Source of the DNA: Mesorhizobium loti
Lineage (GTDB): Bacteria > Pseudomonadota > Alphaproteobacteria > Rhizobiales > Rhizobiaceae
Assembly: GCF_002858745.1 (NCBI RefSeq)
Contig: NZ_PJRO01000003.1
Coordinates: 415,995-479,994, forward strand
Direction of reading: 5' to 3'
DNA length: 64,000 nt
Shown here: in pieces, positions 56,794-64,000 of the stretch
Layout: every line of letters begins with the position of its first letter
How positions within the stretch are numbered: the first letter of the stretch is position 1
Program-made: the position numbers and the translations under genes
The notes under the pieces: generated by a model
What the model saw: the letters and a program-made list of their open reading frames with translations, nothing else
What the model was told of the DNA's origin: nothing
Database searches by the model: none

Positions 56794-57745
56794 CGTCAGC
56801 TTCGTCATTGCCGCCTACAACGCCGAGAGCTCGATCGCGCGCGCCATCGAAAGTGCGCTTGCACAGCATGACGTTTCGACCGAAGTCATCGTCGTGGACG
56901 ACCGCTCCAGCGACCGCACGGTCGAAATCGCCCGCGCTTTTCCGCCGGAACAGGTCAAGGTGATCGCGCTGGACCAGAACCGCGGCCCCGGCGGCGCCCG
57001 CAATGCCGGCCTCGAAGCAGCCCGTGGCCACTGGACCGCGGTGCTTGATTCCGACGACACCGTGCATCCTCAACGCTTGCGGCGCATGATCATGAGAGCC
57101 GAGACTCAAGGTGCCCGGATCGCCGTCGACAATCTCGAAGTGGTTCGCGACGGCGCCGGCACCCGCGAAGCGATGTTCGAAGCCAAGCTTCTCGAAGCCC
57201 ACTCCGAGCTCATGCTCGCCGATTTCATTGCCGCCAACATCATGTTCGAAAGCACATTCTCCTTCGGCTACATGAAACCGATCTTCGAACGAAGCTTCCT
57301 GGAACAACACCAGTTGCGCTACGACGAGACCCTGCGCATCGGTGAGGATTACATCTTCCTGGCTTCGGCCATGGCCAAGGGCGGCCGCTGCGTCGTCGAG
57401 CCAAGCGTTGGTTATGCCTATCACATCCGCGCAGGCTCAATCTCGCGCGTGCTGGAACTGCACCATGTCGAGGCGATGCTGAGGGCCGATGCAACCTTCC
57501 TCCAACAACATATGCTCGATCCGCGCGCGGCCGCCGCGCAGACACGCCGCACCCGCAGCCTCAGGCAGGCAGCATCCTTCCTCAAGCTGGTCCAGCATCT
57601 GAAGGCACGCGCGCCGATCCATGCCGCAGCCACGGCGCTGCGTGATCCGGCTGCGCTTCGCCACTTGGGTATGCCGATTGCGGCGCGATTGCGCCGGCTG
57701 GCCGCAACCTTGCAACCTGGCCGGACACCATCGGAAGCCGGCTGA
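56783..57745 (+). CDS. exoO: Succinoglycan beta-1,6-glucosyltransferase ExoO
   Basis: ExoO begins the side chain. The 320-residue protein has [69 protein letters not shown] and [17 protein letters not shown]. It resembles ExoU and ExoW, and its name rests on its place between exoM and exoN. I chose the ATG of MQPDVSF. Confidence 0.87.
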   Translation: MQPDVSFVIAAYNAESSIARAIESALAQHDVSTEVIVVDDRSSDRTVEIARAFPPEQVKVIALDQNRGPGGARNAGLEAARGHWTAVLDSDDTVHPQRLRRMIMRAETQGARIAVDNLEVVRDGAGTREAMFEAKLLEAHSELMLADFIAANIMFESTFSFGYMKPIFERSFLEQHQLRYDETLRIGEDYIFLASAMAKGGRCVVEPSVGYAYHIRAGSISRVLELHHVEAMLRADATFLQQHMLDPRAAAAQTRRTRSLRQAASFLKLVQHLKARAPIHAAATALRDPAALRHLGMPIAARLRRLAATLQPGRTPSEAG

Positions 57746-57800
57746 ACAAACCACTTTTGAAATTGGGCGGAGGGGCTCGATTGCAAACAGGGATGACGTG

Positions 57801-58697
57801 ATGAAAAAGGTGAGAAAAGCCGTGATACCGGTTGCCGGTTTGGGCACGCGGTTCCTGCCGGCCACAAAGGCGATGCCGAAGGAAATGCTGACGGTGGTCG
57901 ACCGCCCTGTCGTGCAGTATGCGGTCGATGAGGCGCTTGAAGCCGGCATCGAACACATCGTCTTCGTCACCGGCCGCAACAAGCATGTGATCGAGGACTA
58001 TTTCGACATCCAGCCCGAGCTGGTGGAGACACTGACGCGCGCCGGCAAGAACGAGCAGCTCGCCTCGCTCACCCGCATGCAGCCGCAGCCGGGCACGATC
58101 TCCTTCACCCGTCAGCAGGCGCCGCACGGCCTTGGTCACGCGGTGTGGTGCGCCCGCGATATCGTCGGCGACGAACCCTTCGCGCTGCTGCTGCCCGATA
58201 TGGTCTCGTTCGGCGATCGCGGTTGCCTTGCCGGCGCCATGGATCTCTACCTCGAAACCGGCGGCAATGTCGTCGCGGTCGAACAATGCGATCCGCTGGA
58301 GACCGGCAACTACGGTATCGTTGGCAAGGGTGCCAGCGCCGGCGCAGGCTTCACGATCACCGAAATGGTGGAAAAGCCGGCGCCGGAGGCCGCCCCCTCC
58401 AACCACTACATCAACGGCCGCTACGTGCTGCAGCCAGAGATTTTCGACATCCTCAGCACGCAGGAACGCGGCGCCGGCAACGAAATCCAGCTCACTGATG
58501 CCATGGTACGGCTGTCGGAGAGCCAGAAATTCTACGCCTCCCCGTTCGAGGGTCGCATGTTCGACTGCGGTTCGAAGGACGGTTTCATCCAGGCCAACGT
58601 CGCCTTCGCGCTTGCGCGCAAGGACATTTGCGACCTCGTGTTCGAACCGATCGAGGAGATGATCGCTTCGCAGGCACGCCGCAGCCGCGCTGCCTGA
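57801..58697 (+). CDS. exoN: UTP-glucose-1-phosphate uridylyltransferase
   Basis: ExoN/GalU makes UDP-glucose, the donor for all glucose residues of succinoglycan. The 298-residue enzyme has the pyrophosphorylase motif [20 protein letters not shown] and [19 protein letters not shown], and FALLLPDM as the metal site. EMVEKP and [13 protein letters not shown] come later. It follows exoO by 55 bp. It may be one of several galU paralogs in the genome. Confidence 0.93.
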   Translation: MKKVRKAVIPVAGLGTRFLPATKAMPKEMLTVVDRPVVQYAVDEALEAGIEHIVFVTGRNKHVIEDYFDIQPELVETLTRAGKNEQLASLTRMQPQPGTISFTRQQAPHGLGHAVWCARDIVGDEPFALLLPDMVSFGDRGCLAGAMDLYLETGGNVVAVEQCDPLETGNYGIVGKGASAGAGFTITEMVEKPAPEAAPSNHYINGRYVLQPEIFDILSTQERGAGNEIQLTDAMVRLSESQKFYASPFEGRMFDCGSKDGFIQANVAFALARKDICDLVFEPIEEMIASQARRSRAA

Positions 58698-58704
58698 CGC
58701 GCAT

Positions 58705-58803
58705 CGGCCCGAAAATCAGAATCGATTTTCGGAAAGCACGATGCGCAACTTGAGACTGTTAGAGCGTCCTTTGCGTGTCCGAACGGACACGCGGCGCTCT
58801 AGG
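58705..58803. repeat. Rhizobiales intergenic repeat between exoN and exoP
   Basis: CCGAAAATC/GATTTTCGG (58709-58732) is followed by AAAGCACGATGCGCAACTT. A second nested hairpin then follows: TTAGAGCG...CGCTCTAG enclosing GCGTGTCCG/CGGACACGC (58773-58792). It resembles the element at 26188-26272 in its TAGAGC borders rather than R1-R5. Confidence 0.65.
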
Positions 58804-58886
58804 AGATCGAAACAAAACTCTACCTCGTGCCACGGCCATTGGCCGTGGCCGGCTTTCTCATTTCGCGACGGAGCGCCGGAGCAGCC

Positions 58887-61238
58887 ATGAACCAGGGAAG
58901 TTATCCGTTGAAACCCATGTCCTCGGAAGATTCATCGGACTTCATTGACCTCGACGCCCTGCTTGCGGCGGCACGCCGGCAGGTGCGGCTGGTCGGCTTG
59001 TTCGGCTTGATCGGCCTGATCCTCGGGGTGGTCTACCTCGTGGCGACGCCGCCGCAATACACGTCGGGAACGCGGATTCTGCTCGACGACAGCCTGACCC
59101 GCTTCGCCGAGGACAAGCCGGCGCCACCTGCCGGCCCACAGGCCGACGCCATGGTGTCGTCGGAGGTTGAAATCCTGAAATCCAGCCGTCTCGCCCGCGC
59201 CGTCGTTCTGGCGGAAAAACTCCAGGACAACGAAGCTTTCCTCAACCCGCCGCGCTCGCCGCTCAGCTCGTTGAAGGCCACGGTCAAGGGTATTGCAGGG
59301 TTCTTCTCGTCGCAGCCTGAGGGCGATGCTGGCTCGATACAGGACGCCAAGATCGGCCGCGCCATCGGCATCCTCCAGGACGGGGTCCATGCCGAACGTG
59401 TCGGCCGCAGCTTCGTCATCGATCTGTCCTTTACCGCGCCGGATCCCAAGCTGGCCGGCACGATCGCCCGTGCCTATGCCAACGCCTATCTTTCCGATCA
59501 TCTCGACGCCAACTTCGACGCCACCCAGCGGGCGACGGTGTGGCTGCAGGGTCGTCTCGACGAACTGCGTGAGAATTCGCAGAAGGCAGCGCTCGAGGTC
59601 GAGCAGTTCCGCACCGCCAACGGGCTGACCGCGGCGCGCGGCGAACTGATGTCGGAACAGCAGCTGTCCGATCTCAACAAGCAGGTCATCCTGGCTCAGG
59701 CGGATACCGCCAATGCGCTGGCCCGCTACAACCAATTCAAGACGATCGTGGACAGCGGACCGGAGAACGCGGTCAAGAACGCCACCATCCCGCAGGAAAA
59801 AGGCGCCAGCGGCAACAACAGCGCCGCCATCAACGACATGAAGGCCCGCTATCTCAGCGTCAGCAAACGCGAGCAGGACATCTCCAGCCGTTTCGGACAG
59901 GACCACGCGCAGGCAGTGGCGCTGCGCACGGAACAGGCCAATCTGACCAACCAGATCTATGCCGAGCTACAGCGGCTAACCGAAAGCTACCGCAACGAAT
60001 ACCAGGTCGCGAAATCCCGCGAGGATTCGCTGCGCGGCAATGTCGGCGATCTCGCCGGCCAGAACTCGCAGACTGGCCAGGCACAGGTGAAGCTGCGCGA
60101 TCTGGAGCAGAAGTCGCAGGCGCTCAACACGCTCTACCAGGCTTTCCTTGCTCGCTATGAGCAGGCAGCGCAGCAACGCTCCTTCCCGATCGCGGAAGCC
60201 CGCGTCATCTCGACCGCCGGCAATCCGACTTCGGCCTCAAGTCCACGCAAGACCATGGTGCTCGGTCTTTCCCTGGTGCTCGGCCTGTTCGCCGGCGCGG
60301 CAGCCGGCGCTGTGCAGGAATTCCGCGAGCGTTTCTTCCGCACCGGCGACGACGTTCGCGACGCTCTCGACCTGAATTTCCTCGGCTATTTGCCAGCGAT
60401 CGGCGGCCGCTTCGCCGACGCACGACCGCGAACGCAGCCGGTCGATGCGCAAGCCACGGGTTCTTCCGGTCCGGAAACCGTCACGCCACGGATTCTCAGG
60501 GTAGCGATCAACCAGCCGGCCTCTTCCTTTGCGGAGACACTGCGCAACGTCAAACTGGCCAGCGACGTCGTCCTGCACCGAACCAACGGCAAGGTGATCG
60601 GCTTCGTTTCGGTGCTGCCGCGCGAGGGCAAGACGACCACTGCCGCCAATTTCGCCGGTCTGCTCGCCGCCAATGGCGCTCGCACGCTGCTGATCGACGC
60701 CGACTTGCGCAATCCGGGCCTCAGCCGCGGCCTGTCGCTAACACCCGACAAGGGGCTGGTCGAAGCGCTGGTCGGCGAGCAGCGCTGGCAGAGCGCCTGC
60801 CTTGTCGACCGCAAGACCAAGCTCGTCATTCTTCCCGCCGTGGTACGCCGGCGCCTGTCGCACACCAGCGAGCTCATTTCAGGTCCCGCCATGGCGGCAC
60901 TGCTGGAGGAAGCGCGCAAGTCCTTCGACTATGTCGTGGTCGACCTGCCGCCGCTCGGACCGGTGGTCGACGCCAAGGCTTTTGCTCCACTGGCCGACGG
61001 CTTCGTGCTGGTGGCCGAATGGGGCGCCACACCGCGCCTGCTCGTCCGCTCTGCCCTGCAGGCCGACCGCCAAATCGCGTCAAAGACTCTGGGCGTCGTG
61101 CTGAACCGCACCGACATGAAGAAGCTCGCGAGCTACGGCATGTTCGGCGCAGCCGAGCAGTATCTCGACCGCTACGCGTCTTATTATGTCGAGCAGACGG
61201 TTGTGGAGCCGGAATCGAACCGCACGGAGCCGGCCTGA
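58887..61238 (+). CDS. exoP: Polysaccharide chain-length regulator and BY-kinase
   Basis: ExoP couples polymerisation and export and sets chain length. The 783-residue protein has a cytoplasmic lead, a membrane helix (LVGLFGLIGLILGVVYLVA), a Wzz periplasmic region with long coiled coils (residues about 230-440) and a second helix (TMVLGLSLVLGLFAGAAAGA). The C-terminal ATPase has Walker A VLPREGKTT near residue 580, LLIDADLRNPG as Walker A', and VVVDLPPLGPVVDA as Walker B. Several tyrosines lie near the C-terminus (QYLDRYASYYVEQ) for autophosphorylation. The ATG of MNQGSYPL is preceded by GGAG. Confidence 0.92.
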   Translation: MNQGSYPLKPMSSEDSSDFIDLDALLAAARRQVRLVGLFGLIGLILGVVYLVATPPQYTSGTRILLDDSLTRFAEDKPAPPAGPQADAMVSSEVEILKSSRLARAVVLAEKLQDNEAFLNPPRSPLSSLKATVKGIAGFFSSQPEGDAGSIQDAKIGRAIGILQDGVHAERVGRSFVIDLSFTAPDPKLAGTIARAYANAYLSDHLDANFDATQRATVWLQGRLDELRENSQKAALEVEQFRTANGLTAARGELMSEQQLSDLNKQVILAQADTANALARYNQFKTIVDSGPENAVKNATIPQEKGASGNNSAAINDMKARYLSVSKREQDISSRFGQDHAQAVALRTEQANLTNQIYAELQRLTESYRNEYQVAKSREDSLRGNVGDLAGQNSQTGQAQVKLRDLEQKSQALNTLYQAFLARYEQAAQQRSFPIAEARVISTAGNPTSASSPRKTMVLGLSLVLGLFAGAAAGAVQEFRERFFRTGDDVRDALDLNFLGYLPAIGGRFADARPRTQPVDAQATGSSGPETVTPRILRVAINQPASSFAETLRNVKLASDVVLHRTNGKVIGFVSVLPREGKTTTAANFAGLLAANGARTLLIDADLRNPGLSRGLSLTPDKGLVEALVGEQRWQSACLVDRKTKLVILPAVVRRRLSHTSELISGPAMAALLEEARKSFDYVVVDLPPLGPVVDAKAFAPLADGFVLVAEWGATPRLLVRSALQADRQIASKTLGVVLNRTDMKKLASYGMFGAAEQYLDRYASYYVEQTVVEPESNRTEPA

Positions 61239-61281
61239 TCTGGTGACAGGAAACACCGCATATCCGGCCGGCCGGCCGGTC

Positions 61282-62121
61282 TCAACCTTCCTGAGGCAAG
61301 TTGCTGAGGTAGCGACCCTTGTCCTGCCAAATGCGCAGCGCCGTCAGCCTGCCGCTGAAGAAGGCGCCGGTGTCGAGATTGACACGCATGCCATCGCGTC
61401 CAGCTTCCTCGACCGGCGTATGGCCGTGGACGACGTAACGCGAAAGCAGGTGCGCACGCTCGAAGAACGCCGAGCGGATGAAGACGAGGTCCTCGTCCGT
61501 CTGCTTTTCCAGCGGAATTTCGGGCCGCACGCCGGCATGGACAAAAATATAGCGGGCTGTTTCAACAAGCACCGGCATCGATCGCAGCAGGGCGAAGTGG
61601 CCCGGTGGTATCGATTTGCGGATGGCATCGTCTACCTGCGCCTGATCGCGAAAGATCTCGATCAGTCGTCGATGGTCGATGCCATACGATTGCAGCGTGC
61701 TTTCCGCTCCCATACGCAGCCAGGCGGAAAGACTGGACCGCCCTTCGAGATAGTCGAGCATGGCAAGCTCATGATTGCCGGCCAGGCAGATACGCTCCAC
61801 GCCCATTGGCGGATGCGCCACAAGATGGTCGAGCACCTGGGCCGACGCAGGACCACGGTCAACATAATCGCCCAGCATGATGATGAGCTTACGACCTGGC
61901 AGCGCCGCCGCATCGCGAACAATGGTGTCTTCCAGCGTCAGAAGTTCATCCAGACAACCGTGGACGTCGCCGATCGCATAGACGGCGGTATCGGCCATAT
62001 CAAGGCGCAGGCGCGGCAGGCGCGCCCGGGCGCCACCCGTTCTCAGGCCGAGCATGCGTCCAACGCGCTTGATCATCTGGCGTTTTTCATGCTTGCCCGG
62101 GTTCTGGCGATGGCCCGGCAT
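61282..62121 (-). CDS. PPP-family metallophosphatase (serine/threonine phosphatase or ApaH type)
   Basis: The 279-residue protein has the full set of PPP metal motifs: AIGDVHGCLDEL (GDxHG), MLGDYVDRGPAS (GDxVDRG) and LAGNHELAML (GNHE), with further His ligands in FVHAGVRPE and VVHGHTPVEE. Such enzymes remove phosphate from proteins, or cleave diadenosine tetraphosphate. It is convergent with exoP and lies between exoP and the exoH-like gene. An ATG 15 codons in (MIKRVGRM) is another possible start. Action on phosphorylated ExoP is conceivable but not shown. Confidence 0.87.
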   Translation of the reverse strand: MPGHRQNPGKHEKRQMIKRVGRMLGLRTGGARARLPRLRLDMADTAVYAIGDVHGCLDELLTLEDTIVRDAAALPGRKLIIMLGDYVDRGPASAQVLDHLVAHPPMGVERICLAGNHELAMLDYLEGRSSLSAWLRMGAESTLQSYGIDHRRLIEIFRDQAQVDDAIRKSIPPGHFALLRSMPVLVETARYIFVHAGVRPEIPLEKQTDEDLVFIRSAFFERAHLLSRYVVHGHTPVEEAGRDGMRVNLDTGAFFSGRLTALRIWQDKGRYLSNLPQEG

Positions 62122-62309
62122 AACCGCCGGATTGCCTTGTTACCCCGGGTTGTACTTTGTGAAGCCGTCAAACGGTCCGAATCCCCTAACCTAGTTCTTG
62201 GGCCTCACACATCGCCCGCTCACCACTGCGTCTCTGTGCTCCGCCTCCTGAGAGACCGCACCGCTCGCCGCTCCGTCAATCGGAGCCGACCTTGTCGAGG
62301 AGACGAATC

Positions 62310-63470
62310 TTGAAAACCAATGCGTCCCGCCCCTCGCCCGTCCCGGCCGTTCCGCCGTTAGTGTCCGACCGTGTCAGAATTGCGCGCGTCCTGTGCATCT
62401 TTTTCATGATGTTCGTTCACGTGCAGCCGGGCATCATGGAAAACATCCAGGATCGCGATACCGCCATCTTCGATTTTGTCTATTTCGCCTTCACGCGCCT
62501 TCTGGGTCTGAGTTCGGTTTCGCTGCTCAGCGTGGTTTCAGGTTATTTCATCGTCGCCAGTCTGCTCAAGACCGATCCGCTGGCGCTGGCGCGATCGAAG
62601 TTCAAGACACTGATCGTGCCGCTCGTGGCCTGGAACCTGGTCATGCTGGCGCTGCTGGTCGCCTACGGTTTGATGACCGACAAGTGGCGAGACATGCCGG
62701 ACCCTACGCTGCTCAGCTGGGCGAACGCGCTGTTTGCCGTCACCGCCTGGCCCCTCGACGTGCCCTTGTGGTTTCTGCGCGACCTGTTCATCTGCTGCCT
62801 CCTGGTACCGGTGCTCTATCAAGGGCTGAAACACTTCGCACTTCCGACCGTTGCGCTACTGGTCATCTACGCGCTGTTCGGCGAAGATTTCTATCTGTTG
62901 CAACGGCCGCAGCTTCTGTTGTTCTTCGCCCTCGGCATGTGGCTGCGCATTACAGGGACCGGTGCGGCAACCATCGACAGGCTGTCCTTGTTTCTTACGG
63001 CCGGCCTCGCCGTGATGATCGGAATTTTCGTCACAATCCGCGTCCAGAATATCCTGATCGGCGAGATGAACGATCAATTGCGCATCACCCTCGACACGCT
63101 GTTGCGCATCACCATGGCTGGCGGTTTCTGGGTGCTGACCGGCCTGATTCGGCATTCCGGGCTCGCGGCAACTTTCATACGGCTCGAGCCGTATTCCTTC
63201 TTGCTGTTTTGCAGCCACGCCATCCTGTTCAATTTCGCCGGCATCATCTTCCGGCGCTTCTTCGGCGACTACGGCTCGAACCTTTTCCCGATCACCTTCT
63301 TCACGTTGCCGCTTCTGGCGGTCCTGTGCGCTGTCATCGGCCTGCAGATGATCCGCCGCTCGCCGCCCCTTCTTTTCCTGCTTAACGCCGGCCATGGCGT
63401 ACCGCCATGGCGAAAGGTCGGTAAGAGGGAAGAGAACAAGGAGGACGCTCGCCGACAGGCTCGCGCCTGA
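62310..63470 (+). CDS. exoH: Acyltransferase 3 family, succinoglycan succinyltransferase type
   Basis: ExoH adds succinyl groups to succinoglycan. The 386-residue membrane protein begins with a short cytoplasmic lead, then VRIARVLCIFFMMFVHVQPG with the conserved Arg and His, and then LLSVVSGYFIVASLL followed by about nine helices (WNLVMLALLVAYGL, VPLWFLRDLFICCLLVPVLY). This pattern fits ExoH better than ExoZ. I chose the TTG at 62310 because GAGGAG lies 7 nt before it. In S. meliloti exoH precedes exoK; here it follows exoP and the phosphatase gene, so the name is less certain. Confidence 0.72.
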   Translation: MKTNASRPSPVPAVPPLVSDRVRIARVLCIFFMMFVHVQPGIMENIQDRDTAIFDFVYFAFTRLLGLSSVSLLSVVSGYFIVASLLKTDPLALARSKFKTLIVPLVAWNLVMLALLVAYGLMTDKWRDMPDPTLLSWANALFAVTAWPLDVPLWFLRDLFICCLLVPVLYQGLKHFALPTVALLVIYALFGEDFYLLQRPQLLLFFALGMWLRITGTGAATIDRLSLFLTAGLAVMIGIFVTIRVQNILIGEMNDQLRITLDTLLRITMAGGFWVLTGLIRHSGLAATFIRLEPYSFLLFCSHAILFNFAGIIFRRFFGDYGSNLFPITFFTLPLLAVLCAVIGLQMIRRSPPLLFLLNAGHGVPPWRKVGKREENKEDARRQARA

Positions 63471-63521
63471 ACCGGGTCCACGCGCTTATTTGCTGCCGAA
63501 GGGGTTATCGGCAACCTGTCT

Positions 63522-64000
63522 TCAGATGTCCGCCTTGAACGTCTGGCGCTGGCTGCCGAGCCCTTCGATGCCGAGTTCGACCACGTCGCCATCCTTGAGA
63601 TAGCGCGGCGGCTTCATGCCCATGCCAACGCCGGGCGGCGTGCCGGTGGAGATGATATCTCCCGGATGCAGGCTCATGAACTGCGACAGATACGAGACCA
63701 GGAACGCGACGCCATAGACCATCGTCCTGGTCGAGCCGTTCTGCATTGTCTCACCATTGACGGTGAGCCACATCTTGAGATCCTGCGGATCCTTGACTTC
63801 GTCCTTGGTCACCAGCCACGGACCGGTCGGCCCGAAGGTGTCGCAGCTCTTGCCTTTGGTCCACTGGCCGGAGCGCTCGGTCTGGAAAGCACGCTCCGAC
63901 ACATCGTGGGCAACACAGTAGCCTGCTACATAGTCCAGCGCCTCGGCTTCCGAGACATATTTCGCGGTCTTGCCGATGACGACGCCCAGCTCGACTTCCC
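63522..64000 (-). CDS. Fumarylacetoacetate hydrolase-family protein, N-terminus cut by window edge
   Basis: The visible C-terminal 158 or so residues have the FAH-fold blocks GYCVAHDVSERAFQ, GKSCDTFGPTGPWLVTKDEV, NGSTRTMVYGVAFLVSYLSQ and DIISTGTPPGVGMGMKPP, typical of the FAH/ureidoglycolate lyase/hydroxyhepta-dienedioate isomerase group. The frame is open to the edge. These enzymes act on keto-acid or acylpyruvate substrates; which one cannot be told. It is convergent with the exoH-like gene. Confidence 0.9.
   Translation of the reverse strand, partial: EVELGVVIGKTAKYVSEAEALDYVAGYCVAHDVSERAFQTERSGQWTKGKSCDTFGPTGPWLVTKDEVKDPQDLKMWLTVNGETMQNGSTRTMVYGVAFLVSYLSQFMSLHPGDIISTGTPPGVGMGMKPPRYLKDGDVVELGIEGLGSQRQTFKADI

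Overview
The window is high-GC chromosomal DNA from an alphaproteobacterium, most likely a Rhizobiales member of the Phyllobacteriaceae type (Mesorhizobium, Aminobacter and relatives). This rests on the complete S. meliloti-style exo cluster, the sarcosine oxidase operon, the GcvA-type LysR and TetR regulators, and interspersed palindromic elements of rhizobial type. The genus is an inference.

Region 1 (1-3800) is a housekeeping edge: rplU-rpmA with a clear terminator, a partial GNAT acetyltransferase, and tRNA-Ser(CGA). Beyond the tRNA lies a small accessory block with an APH-like kinase, a DHFR-fold reductase behind a perfect 18-bp-arm palindrome, and an XRE regulator.

Region 2 (3870-34300) is an island for quaternary and methylated amine use. 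It holds a betaine-type ABC importer (proVWX) and a tmpA/tmpB-like oxygenase pair, predicted to turn 2-trimethylaminoethylphosphonate into glycine betaine and phosphate. It also holds two parallel modules, each made of an MttB-superfamily methyltransferase, an oxidative N-demethylase (a trimethylamine dehydrogenase/DgcA-like flavoprotein in one, a dimethylglycine dehydrogenase in the other) and an orphan family-5 solute-binding protein. The heterotetrameric sarcosine oxidase operon soxBDAG follows. Together these could run from phosphonocholine or betaine through dimethylglycine and sarcosine to glycine, phosphate and one-carbon units. A polar amino acid-type ABC importer with an M20 amidohydrolase sits inside the island. 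The regulators are three LysR and two TetR proteins, and two candidate TetR operators are visible.

Region 3 (35040-42270) is a LacI-regulated operon: a glutamine-amidotransferase-like protein, a ribose/AI-2-class ABC importer and an M20 deacylase. Two TGAA..TTCA palindromes lie in front of it.

Region 4 (42300-63470) is a succinoglycan-type exopolysaccharide cluster: exoZ-Q-F-Y, exoX, exoU, exoV, exoW, exoB, then exoK-L-A-M-O-N-P and an exoH-like acyltransferase. Gene order closely follows S. meliloti, but exoT and exoI are not in the window. A PPP-family phosphatase sits between exoP and exoH. A partial fumarylacetoacetate hydrolase-family gene runs off the right edge.

At least five copies of a two-palindrome repeat of about 100 bp (some truncated) and three copies of other repeats are scattered through the window. 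One copy lies in frame inside exoV.
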